From Methyloversatilis universalis FAM5 (lineage in GTDB: Bacteria > Pseudomonadota > Gammaproteobacteria > Burkholderiales > Rhodocyclaceae): a DNA stretch of 64,000 bases. Location: contig NZ_AFHG01000052.1 of NCBI RefSeq assembly GCF_000214035.2, forward strand, positions 591,964 through 655,963, in the 5' to 3' direction. This document shows positions 17,513 to 27,600 of this stretch, in pieces. Made by a program: the position numbers and the translations under genes. How positions within the stretch are numbered: the first letter of the stretch is position 1; each line of letters starts with the position of its first letter. The notes under the pieces were generated by a model. That model was not told where the DNA came from. It worked only from the letters and a program-made list of their open reading frames with translations, and did not search any database.

Positions 17513-18934
17513 ATGGTCCATCCGTCCTCGATCTACGACGAAATGAACGGCGCCGACGGCACGGTGCGCGCTCATTACGCCGGCTACCAGAAGTGGCTGG
17601 CTGAAACGCCGCCTGAGCGCATTGCGCAGAAGCGCGCCGAAGCGGACCTGGTGTTCCACCGGGTCGGCATCACCTTCGCGGTCTATGGCGAGGAAGAGGG
17701 CAAGGAACGCCTGATCCCCTTCGACGTCGTGCCGCGCATCATCCCGGCGCAGGAATGGAAGCAGCTTGCCGCCGGCCTGCGCCAGCGGGTGAAGGCGCTG
17801 AACATGTTCCTGCACGACGTCTATCACGACCAGAACATCCTGAAGACGGGCCGCATTCCGGCCGAACAGGTGCTGTCCAACAGCCAGTACCGGCCGGAAA
17901 TGCAGGGCGTGGACGTGCCGGGCGGCATCTACGCCCACATCGCCGGTGTCGACGTGGTGCGCGCCGGCGCCGGCGAGTTCTACGTGCTGGAGGACAACCT
18001 GCGCGTACCGTCCGGCGTGTCCTACATGCTGGAAGACCGCCGCATGATGATGCGGCTGTTCCCGGAACTGTTCTCGCGTCACCGCGTGGCGCCGGTCGAG
18101 CACTACCCGGACATGCTGCTGGCGAACCTGCGCGCGGTGGCTCCGCAGGGCGTGGTCGACCCGACCGTCATCGTGCTCACGCCCGGCGCCTACAACTCGG
18201 CCTATTTCGAGCACGCCTTCCTGGCCCAGCAGATGGGCGTGGAACTGGTCGAGGGGCAGGACCTGTTCGTGCGTGACGAGCACCTGTACATGCGCACCAC
18301 CCAGGGGCCGCAGCGGGTCGACGTGATCTACCGCCGCATCGACGACGACTTCCTCGATCCGCTCGCGTTCCGCGCCGATTCGATGCTGGGCGTGCCGGGC
18401 CTGCTGCAGGTCTATCGCGCTGGCCACGTCACGCTGGCCAACGCCATCGGCACCGGGGTGGCGGATGACAAGTCCATCTACCCCTATGTGCCGGACATGA
18501 TCCGCTTCTATCTGGGCGAGGAGCCGCTGCTCAACAACGTGCCCACCTACATGTGCCGGAAGAAGGAGGACCTGGCCTATGTGCTGGCTCACCTCGACGA
18601 ACTGGTGGTGAAGGAGGTTCACGGCGCGGGCGGCTACGGCATGCTCATCGGCCCGCGTGCATCGAAGGACGAGATCGCCCGCTTCCGCCAGCTGCTGACC
18701 GACAACCCGGAGGGCTATATCGCCCAGCCCACGCTGTCGCTGTCGGCTTGCCCGACCTTCGTCGAACAGGGCATCGCGCCGCGCCACATCGACCTGCGGC
18801 CCTTCGTGCTGTCGGGCAAGGACATCAACATGGTGCCGGGTGGCCTGACCCGGGTCGCGCTGCGCGAAGGTTCGCTGGTGGTGAATTCGTCGCAGGGTGG
18901 CGGCACCAAGGACACCTGGGTACTGGAGGAGTGA
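17513..18934 (+). CDS. Circularly permuted ATP-grasp protein (DUF404/DUF407)
   Basis: A 473-residue protein of the circularly permuted ATP-grasp type 2 family. Diagnostic segments are NMFLHDVYHDQNIL, VLEDNLRVPSGVSYMLEDR, DVIYRRIDDDFLDPL, VVKEVHGAGGYGML (nucleotide-binding lysine and glycine loop) and RHIDLRPFVL. ATP-grasp enzymes form peptide-like bonds via acyl phosphates; the substrate for this family is not settled. It is the first of four genes (with alpha-E, transglutaminase-like and Anbu proteins) that are known to co-occur in many bacteria. The start is 22 bases past a stem-loop. Confidence 0.9.
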   Translation: MVHPSSIYDEMNGADGTVRAHYAGYQKWLAETPPERIAQKRAEADLVFHRVGITFAVYGEEEGKERLIPFDVVPRIIPAQEWKQLAAGLRQRVKALNMFLHDVYHDQNILKTGRIPAEQVLSNSQYRPEMQGVDVPGGIYAHIAGVDVVRAGAGEFYVLEDNLRVPSGVSYMLEDRRMMMRLFPELFSRHRVAPVEHYPDMLLANLRAVAPQGVVDPTVIVLTPGAYNSAYFEHAFLAQQMGVELVEGQDLFVRDEHLYMRTTQGPQRVDVIYRRIDDDFLDPLAFRADSMLGVPGLLQVYRAGHVTLANAIGTGVADDKSIYPYVPDMIRFYLGEEPLLNNVPTYMCRKKEDLAYVLAHLDELVVKEVHGAGGYGMLIGPRASKDEIARFRQLLTDNPEGYIAQPTLSLSACPTFVEQGIAPRHIDLRPFVLSGKDINMVPGGLTRVALREGSLVVNSSQGGGTKDTWVLEE

Positions 18935-19041
18935 TGATGGCTCCCACGCTCACTTCGTTCGCACAGAGCCGGCGCAGCGCGGGCGCGTCGGCCGCTTCGT
19001 TCATCGCGATTGCAGATAACCGGATGGTGTTCCCATGTTGA
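18934..19041 (+). CDS. Possible 35-residue small ORF bridging the ATP-grasp and alpha-E genes
   Basis: An open frame starts with ATG at 18934, sharing one base with the ATP-grasp stop (TGATG). It ends with TGA at 19041, overlapping the first 7 bases of the alpha-E gene. It has a ribosome-binding-like GGAG just upstream (GGAGGAG at 18926-18932). The product begins MMAPTLTSFAQSRRSAGASA and is Ser/Ala-rich. Overlap at both ends suggests it could carry translating ribosomes across the 100-base gap. It may not make a stable protein. Confidence 0.35.
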   Translation: MMAPTLTSFAQSRRSAGASAASFIAIADNRMVFPC

Positions 19042-19973
19042 GCAGAACCGCAGACCACCTGTACTGGATGGCGCGCTACATCGAGCGTGCCGAGAACATC
19101 GCCCGCATGCTGGACGTGAACTACCGCATGTCCATGGTGCCGGAAGGCGACGCCGGCTGGGGCGCCACGCTGTCGATCAACGGGCTGGAACAGGCCTTCC
19201 GGGCCAAGCACGACGAGGCGACTGCCGAGGCGGTGCTGAATTTCATGGTGTTCGACGGCGACAACCCGTCGTCCATCCTGAGCTGCCTGCGCATGGCGCG
19301 CGAGAACGCGCACGCGGTGCGCGGCACCATCACCTCGGAAATGTGGGAAACCACCAACGATACCTGGCTCAGGATGCGCGACTACCCGCGCTGGAAGCTG
19401 GCCGGCAGCGAGATCGGCGAGTTCTTCGAGTGGGTGAAGTTCCGCTCCCACCTGTCGCGCGGCGTCACGCTGGGCACCATGCTGCGCGACGAGGCCTTCC
19501 ACTTCATCCGGCTGGGCACTTTCCTCGAGCGGGCCGACGCGACCGCGCGCTTCATCGACGTGAAGTACCACATGCTGGTCGATGGCAAGGCGCCGCCGGA
19601 CGCGGCCGCCGACTACTACCAGTGGAGCGCGCTGCTGCGCTCGGTGTCGGCGTTCGAGGTGTATCGCAAGGTGTACCGCGACCTGATCACGCCGGTGAAG
19701 GTGACCGAACTGCTCATCCTGAACGAGCAGATGCCGCGTTCGCTGCGCACCAGCATGGTCGAGGTGTACGAAAACCTGCAGGCGGTGTCCAACTACCGCT
19801 CGAAGGAAACCCAGCGCCGTGCCGGCGAACTGCAGGCCAGCCTCAAGTTCGGTCGCATCGAGGACGTGTTCGCCCGCGGCCTGCACGAGTACCTGACCCA
19901 GTTCATCGTGCGCGTGAACGAGCTGGGCAACCGCATTTCCAACGACTTCCTGGTTCCGATGTCCGCCAGTTGA
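19035..19973 (+). CDS. Alpha-E domain protein (DUF403)
   Basis: A 312-residue, almost entirely alpha-helical protein. It starts MLSRTADHLYWMARYIERAE, the family signature, and contains LGTFLERADATARFIDVKYH with repeated Arg/Asp/Glu helices. No enzymatic motif is visible. The family always travels with the circularly permuted ATP-grasp protein and is thought to act with it; the reaction is unknown. The next gene follows after 10 bases. Confidence 0.9.
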   Translation: MLSRTADHLYWMARYIERAENIARMLDVNYRMSMVPEGDAGWGATLSINGLEQAFRAKHDEATAEAVLNFMVFDGDNPSSILSCLRMARENAHAVRGTITSEMWETTNDTWLRMRDYPRWKLAGSEIGEFFEWVKFRSHLSRGVTLGTMLRDEAFHFIRLGTFLERADATARFIDVKYHMLVDGKAPPDAAADYYQWSALLRSVSAFEVYRKVYRDLITPVKVTELLILNEQMPRSLRTSMVEVYENLQAVSNYRSKETQRRAGELQASLKFGRIEDVFARGLHEYLTQFIVRVNELGNRISNDFLVPMSAS

Positions 19974-19983
19974 GGAGACCGCC

Positions 19984-20793
19984 ATGCTGCTCGACATTCA
20001 TCATGAAACCACGGTGCAGTACGCCAGCCCGGTCAGCTACAGCATCCAGCAGCTGCGGCTGACGCCGCGCGAGGAATCGACCCAGCGCCCGCTGAACTGG
20101 CGGGTGCAGGCGCCCGGCAGCGCGCGGCGCGCGATCGACGCGCACGGCAATGTCGGCCACCTGCTCACGATGGACCGCCCGCACAGCGAACTGACCATCG
20201 TGGTCAGCGGCACCGTGCGCCTGACCGACGCCGACGCCTGGATGCCGCGCGACGCCGGCCCGCTGTCGCCGCTGTCCTATCTGGCCGGCACGCGGCTGAC
20301 CGAAGCGGACGAACAGGCGCACGCGATGGCCGCCAGCCATCTGCGCGCCCGGCGCGACACGGTCGGCGAACTGCTGGATCTGAGCGGTGCGGTGTGCGGC
20401 GCGGTCCGTCATCTGCCGGAACGCCTGCCGCCCGGCGGCGCGCTGAGCGCGCTCGCCGCCGGTGTCGGCTGCAGCGCCGACATTGCCCACGCCTTCATCG
20501 CCTGCTGCCGCGCCGCCGGTCTGCCGGCGCGCTTCGTCAGCGGCTATCTGATCGACGCCGCAGGCGAATGGGCGGTGCCGCACAGCTGGGTAGACGTCTG
20601 GCTTGCCAGCGGCCCGGCGGCCGGCGGCGAAGCCGGCTGGGTGAGCGTGGACGTGCTTGAGCGCACGCTGGCCGGGCACGGCTATTGCCGCCTCGCGGTC
20701 GGGCGCGATCACCTCGACGCCTGCCCGGTCCGCGTGGCCGGCGGCGAGTCGGTACAGGGCACGCTGACCCGGGTGTCGGTGCACGCACACTGA
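19984..20793 (+). CDS. Transglutaminase-like protein with displaced catalytic cysteine
   Basis: A 269-residue protein with the N-terminal domain typical of bacterial transglutaminase-like proteins (LLDIHHETTVQYASPVSYS) and a C-terminal papain-like core. H200 in PHSWVDVW and D223 in WVSVDVLER match the His and Asp of the triad. Ungapped alignment to the usual GVCQDFAH motif, anchored on ARFVSGYL, reads GCSADIAH: the catalytic Cys position is Ser164, and a Cys (C163) sits one residue earlier. The oxyanion-side Gln is Ala165. The protein may be inactive, use an altered nucleophile, or bind substrate only. A good GAGGAG site precedes the ATG. Confidence 0.85.
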   Translation: MLLDIHHETTVQYASPVSYSIQQLRLTPREESTQRPLNWRVQAPGSARRAIDAHGNVGHLLTMDRPHSELTIVVSGTVRLTDADAWMPRDAGPLSPLSYLAGTRLTEADEQAHAMAASHLRARRDTVGELLDLSGAVCGAVRHLPERLPPGGALSALAAGVGCSADIAHAFIACCRAAGLPARFVSGYLIDAAGEWAVPHSWVDVWLASGPAAGGEAGWVSVDVLERTLAGHGYCRLAVGRDHLDACPVRVAGGESVQGTLTRVSVHAH

Positions 20794-20861
20794 AGCGGGT
20801 ACCGGCGGGCAGCGTGCGTGCGGTCCGTCCATCCTTCAATTTTCGCTGACTGAACTCCGCC

Positions 20862-21593
20862 ATGACCTATTGCGTGGGCATGCTGCTCGATGCGGGCATC
20901 GTGTGCCTTTCCGATTCGCGCACCAACGCCGGTGTCGATCACATCAACACCTTCCGCAAGCTCACCGTGTTCGAACGTCCGGGCGAACGGGTGCTGGTGC
21001 TCATGAGCGCCGGCAATCTGGCGCTCACCCAGACCCTGATGAGCCTGCTGCGCGAGCGGCTTGCCGCCGAAGGCCCCAGCCTGCACACGGTGCCCAATCT
21101 GTTCGAGGCGGCGCGGCATGTCGGTGACTGCCTGCGCGAAGTGCACGCGCGTGATGCCGAGGCACTGAAGGAATTCGGCATCGAGTTCAACGCCAGCTTC
21201 ATCCTCGGTGGCCAGATACTGGGCGAGGAGCCGCGGCTGTTCCAGATCTACGCCGCCGGCAACTTCATCGAAGCCACCCGCGATACGCCGTACTTCCAGA
21301 TCGGCGAGGCCAAATACGGCAAGCCCATCATCGACCGCGTCATCCGTCCCGACACCGCGCTGGACGAAGCCGCCAAGTGCGCACTGATCTCGATGGATTC
21401 GACCATACGGTCCAACCTGTCGGTGGGCGTTCCGCTGGACCTGCTGGTGCTGCGCACCGGTGCGCTGAAAGTGGCCTCTCATACCCGCATCGACGCCGAC
21501 AACGCCTACTTCGACATGATCCGCAAGCGCTGGAGTGACAGTCTGCGCGAAGCTTTCCACGCGCTGCCGTCGCCCGACTGGCTGGCGGACTGA
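20862..21593 (+). CDS. Anbu-type proteasome homologue
   Basis: A 243-residue member of the Ntn-hydrolase (proteasome beta-subunit) superfamily. The start MTYCVGMLLDAGIVCLSDSR places Thr2 as the N-terminal nucleophile after Met removal, as in the Anbu family, and the conserved SDSRTNAGVD follows. SAGNLALTQ and YFQIGEAKYGKPI are further Anbu segments. Anbu assembles into open rings; its substrate is not established. It is the last gene of the ATP-grasp/alpha-E/transglutaminase cluster, 68 bases after the third gene, supporting a shared but undefined peptide-modification and cleavage pathway. Confidence 0.9.
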   Translation: MTYCVGMLLDAGIVCLSDSRTNAGVDHINTFRKLTVFERPGERVLVLMSAGNLALTQTLMSLLRERLAAEGPSLHTVPNLFEAARHVGDCLREVHARDAEALKEFGIEFNASFILGGQILGEEPRLFQIYAAGNFIEATRDTPYFQIGEAKYGKPIIDRVIRPDTALDEAAKCALISMDSTIRSNLSVGVPLDLLVLRTGALKVASHTRIDADNAYFDMIRKRWSDSLREAFHALPSPDWLAD

Positions 21594-21693
21594 CGACCCG
21601 GCAGGCCTTTCCTCGTCTGCGGCGGACACGCGGCGCAGCGGCATGCCGGGCGCCGCACCGGCGGATGCCTGCGCCGGCTCCCCGTGCCGTTTC

Positions 21694-21719
21694 CGATGGC
21701 CCTAGCGCGTGGGCCATCG
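21694..21719. other. 9-bp palindrome in the anbu-pelA intergenic region
   Basis: CGATGGCCC (21694-21702) and GGGCCATCG (21711-21719) are perfect arms around an 8-base loop, about 75 bases before pelA. No T-run follows. It could be the end of the Anbu transcript or an operator for pel. A weak -10-like TAGAAT lies at 21772-21777. The rest of this 200-base gap shows nothing definite. Confidence 0.5.
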
Positions 21720-21795
21720 CCCCGCGCGACCGGTGCCGGCCGGCGATCGGGCCACAAAGCTAAAGGTTCCCTAGAATGGGCCGTTCACCCCGCCC

Positions 21796-24642
21796 ATGAC
21801 CGGTATGCCCGCATTTCCGCACCGCTTCGCCTTCGTGCCGCAGTCCCGTCCATCCTGGCCGGGCCGGATCCGGTTCTGCATCGTCTGCGCACTGGCCCTG
21901 CTCGGCGTCCTGATCCCTGCGGTACATGCCGCCGACCTGCCTTCGGTGGCGCTGCACTACGGCAAGGACGCGCCGCTGGCCGCGATGAAGGCCTTCGATA
22001 TCGCGGTGGTCGAACCTGACCACGGTTTCGATCCGCTCGCCTACAGGGGGCAGGGCGGCTCCGAACTGTTCGCCTACGTGAGCGTGGGCGAAGTTCACCC
22101 GACGCGGAGCTACGCCGCCCGCATCCCTGACGCCTGGCGCATCGGCCGCAACGCGACCTGGCACTCGCTGGTGATCGACCAGGCCCAGCCGGCCTGGCCC
22201 GCCTTCTTCGCCGACGAGGTGGTGGGGCCGCTGTGGGCGCGCGGCTATCGCGGCTTCTTCCTCGACACGCTGGATTCCTACCATCTGGTGAAGGATGTCG
22301 ACGTCGCCGCTCAGCAGCGCGGGCTGGTGGCCGTAGTGCGCATGCTGCGCAAGCGCTATCCCGGCATCCGGCTCATCTTCAACCGTGGCTTCGAACTGCT
22401 GCCCGAACTGCGCGGCGAGGTCCATGCCGTGGCCGCCGAGTCGCTCTACCGGGGCTGGGACGCGAAGCGCAAGCGCTATGTCGAGGTGCCCGCCAATGAC
22501 CGCGAATGGCTGCTCGGCCAGCTTCAGACCGCACGCGACCGCTACGGCGTGATCGCGATCGCGATCGACTATGTCGCGCCGGCCGCGCGCGAACTCGCGC
22601 GCGACACCGCGCGGCGCATTCACGCCCACGGCATCGTGCCCTATGTGACCGACGGCGACCTGAAGCATCTGGGCGTCGGTCTGGTCGAGGTGCTGCCGCG
22701 CAAGCTCATGTTTCTCTACAACAGCCGCGAGGCGGCCCGGGTGAACGTGTCCAGCCCGCACCGCTACGCGGAAATGCCGGTGAATCATCTGGGCTATGTC
22801 GCCGAGTATGTCGACGTGACCGGCCCGCTGCCGGAGTCGGTACCGGCCGGTGAATATGCCGGTGCGGTGCTGTGGTTCGACGGCTATGTGCCGGGCGAGC
22901 GCGCCCGTGCGCTGATGGACTGGATGGTCGCGCGCATCGCCGAAGGCACGCGGCTGGCGGTGTTCGGTTCCTTCGGTTTCGAACCGGACGCGGATTTCCT
23001 GCGGGCGGCCGGCCTGGCCCAGGCGCCCCCCGCGAAAGGCCGGCTCGACATCGCGCTGCGCGATCCGGCGGTCGGCTTCGAAACGCCGGCCATTCCCGAC
23101 CGCGGCCGGCTGCAGCGACTGCGGGTGGAACAGCCGGATGCCCGCGTGCTGCTGAGCCTGAACGACAGCGCCGGCAACCGCTACGACGCGGTGGCGCAGA
23201 CTGCCTGGGGCGGCTTCGCGCTGCATCCGTTCGCGGTGCGGGTACTGCCGCTGGACGACGCGCAGACCCGCTGGGTGATCGAACCCTTCGCCTTCATCCG
23301 CGATGCGCTGGCGCTGCCGGCGCTGCCCGTGCCCGACACCACCACGCTGACCGGCCGCCGCATGTTCTTCGCCCACATCGACGGCGACGGCTTCGCCTCG
23401 CGCGCCGAAATGAAGGGCCGCAGACTGGCGGCCGAAGTGCTGCTGGAAGACGTGCTCAAGCGCTACCGGGTGCCGCACGCGATGTCGGTGATCGAGATCG
23501 AAACCAGCGAACGCGGCCCGTTCGCACGCGATTCCGCCGAAATGGAGGCGGTGGCCCGCCGCATGTTCGCGCTGCCTCACGTCGAGATCGCTTCGCACAG
23601 CTACACCCACCCTTTCTACTGGGACAGCGTCGAGCGCGGCGAGGCGAAGGAAGCCGCGCAGGGCTACTCGCTCGCACCGGCCGGCTACACGCCCAGTCTG
23701 GAGCGCGAGATCGCCGGCTCGGTCGACTACATCCGCAGCCGGCTCGCGCCGCCCGGCAAGCCGGTCGGTCTCATGCTGTGGACCGGCGACGCGGCGCCGA
23801 CCGAGGCGGCGCTGGAATGGGTCGAGCGACTGGGCATGGTGCAGATGAATGGCGGCTACACCGTTGCCAGCACGCTCTATCCCAGTCTGGCGGCGGTGTC
23901 GTCGCTGGGCACCTGGCAGGGGCGGCACTTCCATGTGCACGCGCCCATCATGAACGAGAACGTCTACACCAATCTGTGGACCGGTCCGTACTACGGCTTC
24001 GAGCGGGTGACGCAGACGCTGGCCTTCACCGAAACGCCGCGCCGGCTCAAGCCGGTGAATCTCTACTTCCACACCTATTCGGCCAGCAAGCCGGCCTCGC
24101 TGGCGGTGCTGCACAAGGTGTATCGGCACGCGCTGGCGCAGCCGGTGCATCCGGTCTATCCGAGCGAATACGTGCGCATCGCGATGAATTTCAACGACGT
24201 CGTGCTCGCGCGCACGCTGGACGGCGGGCGCTATCTGGTGCGCAACGCCACCCATCTGCGCACGCTGCGCCTGCCGCGCGGACTGGGCCTGCCGGACATC
24301 GGCGCCTCCTCAGGCATCGGCGGCTGGCGCGACGGCGCCGAAGGCATTTACGCCCACCTGACCGGCGAAACCGCGACGCTGGTACTCGGCGACCGTGCCG
24401 ACGCGACCCCGGTGCTGGCCGAAGCGAACGCGCGGCTGGAGTCGGCCAGTGTGGAGCAGGGCGTTCAGCGCTACCGTCTGAATGGCCAGGTGCCGCTCGA
24501 ATTCGCGCTGTCCGGCGCCAGCCAGTGCCGGGTCACCGCCGACGGCCGCGCGCTGGGCCCGGTGCGCAGCGAGGCCGGTCTCACACATTTCCGTCTGGAC
24601 GCCCATGCTGCGACGATCGAGCTACGCTGCCGCGTCGGTTGA
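21796..24642 (+). CDS. pelA: Pel polysaccharide hydrolase/deacetylase PelA
   Basis: A 948-residue periplasmic enzyme, the same length as Pseudomonas aeruginosa PelA. A signal sequence (RIRFCIVCALALLGVLIPAV, cleavage near VHA) precedes a TIM-barrel glycoside hydrolase domain (roughly residues 48-300; GYRGFFLDTLDSYH, RLIFNRGF). A central flavodoxin-like segment follows, then a polysaccharide deacetylase domain. The deacetylase metal/catalytic residues are visible as D529 (HIDGDGF), H601 and H605 (SHSYTHPF), one residue offset from the P. aeruginosa positions as I recall them. PelA partly deacetylates and can cut Pel during export. ATG 21796 has little leader; ATG 21805 is an alternative. It overlaps pelB by 38 bases. 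Confidence 0.93.
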   Translation: MTGMPAFPHRFAFVPQSRPSWPGRIRFCIVCALALLGVLIPAVHAADLPSVALHYGKDAPLAAMKAFDIAVVEPDHGFDPLAYRGQGGSELFAYVSVGEVHPTRSYAARIPDAWRIGRNATWHSLVIDQAQPAWPAFFADEVVGPLWARGYRGFFLDTLDSYHLVKDVDVAAQQRGLVAVVRMLRKRYPGIRLIFNRGFELLPELRGEVHAVAAESLYRGWDAKRKRYVEVPANDREWLLGQLQTARDRYGVIAIAIDYVAPAARELARDTARRIHAHGIVPYVTDGDLKHLGVGLVEVLPRKLMFLYNSREAARVNVSSPHRYAEMPVNHLGYVAEYVDVTGPLPESVPAGEYAGAVLWFDGYVPGERARALMDWMVARIAEGTRLAVFGSFGFEPDADFLRAAGLAQAPPAKGRLDIALRDPAVGFETPAIPDRGRLQRLRVEQPDARVLLSLNDSAGNRYDAVAQTAWGGFALHPFAVRVLPLDDAQTRWVIEPFAFIRDALALPALPVPDTTTLTGRRMFFAHIDGDGFASRAEMKGRRLAAEVLLEDVLKRYRVPHAMSVIEIETSERGPFARDSAEMEAVARRMFALPHVEIASHSYTHPFYWDSVERGEAKEAAQGYSLAPAGYTPSLEREIAGSVDYIRSRLAPPGKPVGLMLWTGDAAPTEAALEWVERLGMVQMNGGYTVASTLYPSLAAVSSLGTWQGRHFHVHAPIMNENVYTNLWTGPYYGFERVTQTLAFTETPRRLKPVNLYFHTYSASKPASLAVLHKVYRHALAQPVHPVYPSEYVRIAMNFNDVVLARTLDGGRYLVRNATHLRTLRLPRGLGLPDIGASSGIGGWRDGAEGIYAHLTGETATLVLGDRADATPVLAEANARLESASVEQGVQRYRLNGQVPLEFALSGASQCRVTADGRALGPVRSEAGLTHFRLDAHAATIELRCRVG

Positions 24643-27600
24643 GCGGCCGCGCCTGGTCGCCCCGCATGTGCTGCTGGCCATCGGCCTGCTGGTCGGCGTG
24701 CTGTTCACGGTGCTGTTTCCGTATCGCGCGCTGGTCCAGTACACGCTGAACGCCACCCGCGGCGACGCGCTGACGCTGGCCTATCTGCGCAACCTGCTGC
24801 GCACCGATCCGCTCAATCCTGAGCTGAGGCTGGCCCTGGTCCGCCAGTCGATTGCACGCCGCGATTACGAACAGGCCCGTGCCGATCTTGCGCCGCTGCT
24901 GGCCAGCCCGGCCGACCGCGAAACGCTGACCGAAGCGCGCTGGGTCGAATGGACGCTGTACGAAAGCGAACTGCTGTCCGCGCCGCCCTTTTCCGCGCGT
25001 CACGCCGAGCTGGAAGCGCAGTTGCCGCAGCGGCTGCGCAATGCGGTGACGGTGGACGGACTGACCGACGACAACCGGATGTCGCTGGTGCAGCGCGCGC
25101 TGTCGCGCGGTCAGGCCCTGCTCGCGCTCGAACTGATCGCCACCTTCCGGCGCAATGGCGACGACATCGATCCGCGTCTGTACGGCCAGGCGGCTGCCGA
25201 AATGCTGGGCCATGGCGAGTACGAGGGGGCTGCGCGCATGCTGCTGCTGCAGCGCAGCCGCGAGCCGGATGCCGCGAAGCGCCGGGCGCTGTTCCTGCAG
25301 GCGCTGCGCACCCTGCAGTCGGGCAACCGGCTGGACCTCGCGCTCGACATCGCCGACCGCGAGCTTGGCGAGCTGGAGAACGACACCGAGGTGATGTACT
25401 TCCTGGTCACGCTGGCGCGCGCCGCCAACCGGCCGGACGCCGCTGCGCGCTACGCGAAGCGGATGCTGCAGCTGTCGCTGGAGCGGCAGCTGCGCCGCAG
25501 CCAGTTCGCGGCTGCCGGTCTCGATGTGCTGCCCTGGCGGGTGGCGGCCGGTGGCGGGCCGGAGCTGCCCTTCGACGACCGCATCTACACGCTGGGCTAC
25601 GAAGCCTTTCTCGGCAACCGTCAGCTGGAGGATGCCGAGCGGGTGGCGCAGTCGGCGGTGCGGCAGGCGCCGGACGATCTGCGCTGGCGCGAACGGCTGG
25701 CCACGGTGCAGGAATGGATGGGCAAGCCGCAGGAGGCGCTCGACCAGTGGTCGCAGATCGCCCGCCGCAGCGGCCGCGAGGACGCGTGGGACGCGGTGCT
25801 CAGACTGGCGCCCGGCCTGCTCGACGACGACGCGCTGCTGCCGGCGCTCGAATACCGGCTGCGCCAGCGCCCTCATGACCTCAGGTTCATGGGCGAAATC
25901 GTCGCGCTGCACGAACGTGCCGGCCGGCCGCGCGAAGCCATCGCCTTCCTGCAGCGGGCGGCCGGCGACACGCCGTCGGTGGCCGAACTGCAGATGCTGG
26001 CCGATCTGGCCGAACGCGCGGCCGACATCGAACTGGCCCGACGCACGCTGGCCCGGCTCGACGCGCTGCTGCCGCCGGACCCGGCGCGGGCCGCCCGCCG
26101 TGCGGCGCTGTTCATTCTCGACAGCCGTTTCGACGATGCACTGCAGGTGATGGAGACGGCGAAGGTCGCCGCCGGTGACGACCAGCGCGATTTCTGGCGG
26201 CTGTACGTGGCGCTGGCCCAGCTGGTGCAGGACGACGACCGCGCCCGCAGCGCGCTCGAGCGGGTGACCCGCTTCGATGACTCCGACGCCTTCGAACAGG
26301 GCGATCTGGTCGATCTGCTGAGCGATGTGTCGCCGCTGGCCGCGGCCCGCGAGGCCGAACGCGGCTGGCGCCGTTTCGGCGGCAGCGTCTGGTTCCTGCG
26401 CACGCTGGAACTGTATGCCGCCGCCGGCCAGCCGGCCGAGCTGGCGCGGCTGTTCGGTGAATTGCAGCAGCCTGCACAGGCGGCGCAGCGCGCCGAAGCC
26501 GAGCGCAGTGCTGCTTTCCTGCAGCGGCGCGCGCAGTGGCATCTGGATGGCGGCCGCCGTGTCGAGGCCTTCGCCGACCTGTCGGCGGCACTGAAGGTGG
26601 AACCCGAGTCCGCATCGGTGCGCACCACGCTGCTGTGGCTGCTGATCGATGGCAACGACACCCGCATGCTGCGCGAATTGCTGGCCCGGCACGAACAGGT
26701 GTGGGCGCGCGATGAAGCGCTGCACGACGCGCTGGCGGCCGCGTGGCAGGCGCTGTCGCGCCCGCAGGTGGCGCTAGACCGCTATCTGCTGCCGCGCATC
26801 GGTGCGCGGCGCGACGATTTCCTGTGGATGATGAACGTGGCCGACGCACTTGAGCAGAACGGCGACGTCGACCGTGCCTGGCGGGTGCGCCAGATGCTGT
26901 GGAAAAAGGAGCGCCCGCGGCTAGCCGAACTGGGCGCCGACGACGTCGGCCGGTTGCAGCGTCAGGCGCGGGTGCGGCTGGCGCGCACGCTGGCGCCGGG
27001 CGACGCGGCGAACGCGCTGCTGCGCGAAGTGATGCGGCTGGACCGCGACCCGGATGGCCGCTGGCTGCCGGCGGCACGCGAACTGGCGCTGTCCGCCTTC
27101 ATCGACCGCGGCGAATTCGACGCGGTGCGCGGATTCCTGTGGCAGCAGTACGGCCGCAGCCTGAACCGCCCGCTGTGGGCCGACATCACCGCGGCGCTGG
27201 CACAGGGCGACGTGGCGGCGGTCGGCGCGCTGCTGGACACCTGGGACGAACGCCTGCCGCGCTACGACCGGGTGAACAGTGCGCGCATGGTGGGCGACCT
27301 GCGTCTTGCGCAGAGCGCCGCTTTCGACACGCTGGACGCGCAGCGCGACGACGCGCCGCTGCATCTGCAGCTGTCGGACGCGCTGCTCGATTTTTCGCAC
27401 CGCTTCGACCTCGACATCGCGCAGCGCACGCTGGGCGGCGTCGACGAACGGCAGAGCAGCGCCACGCTGGACATGGCGGTGGCGCCCGACCTGCGCATGA
27501 GTCTGGAATTCGGCTCCATCACCCGCGACCGGGGCGACAACGCGCAGTTCAGCGCCACCCCGGGCGAAAGCGGCTATCTGCTGGCGCGGCTCGCCTGGCA

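Noticed and set aside
21760-24255. 831-codon open frame antisense to pelA
   Set aside because: Same composition signature; pelA on the other strand has conserved catalytic residues.
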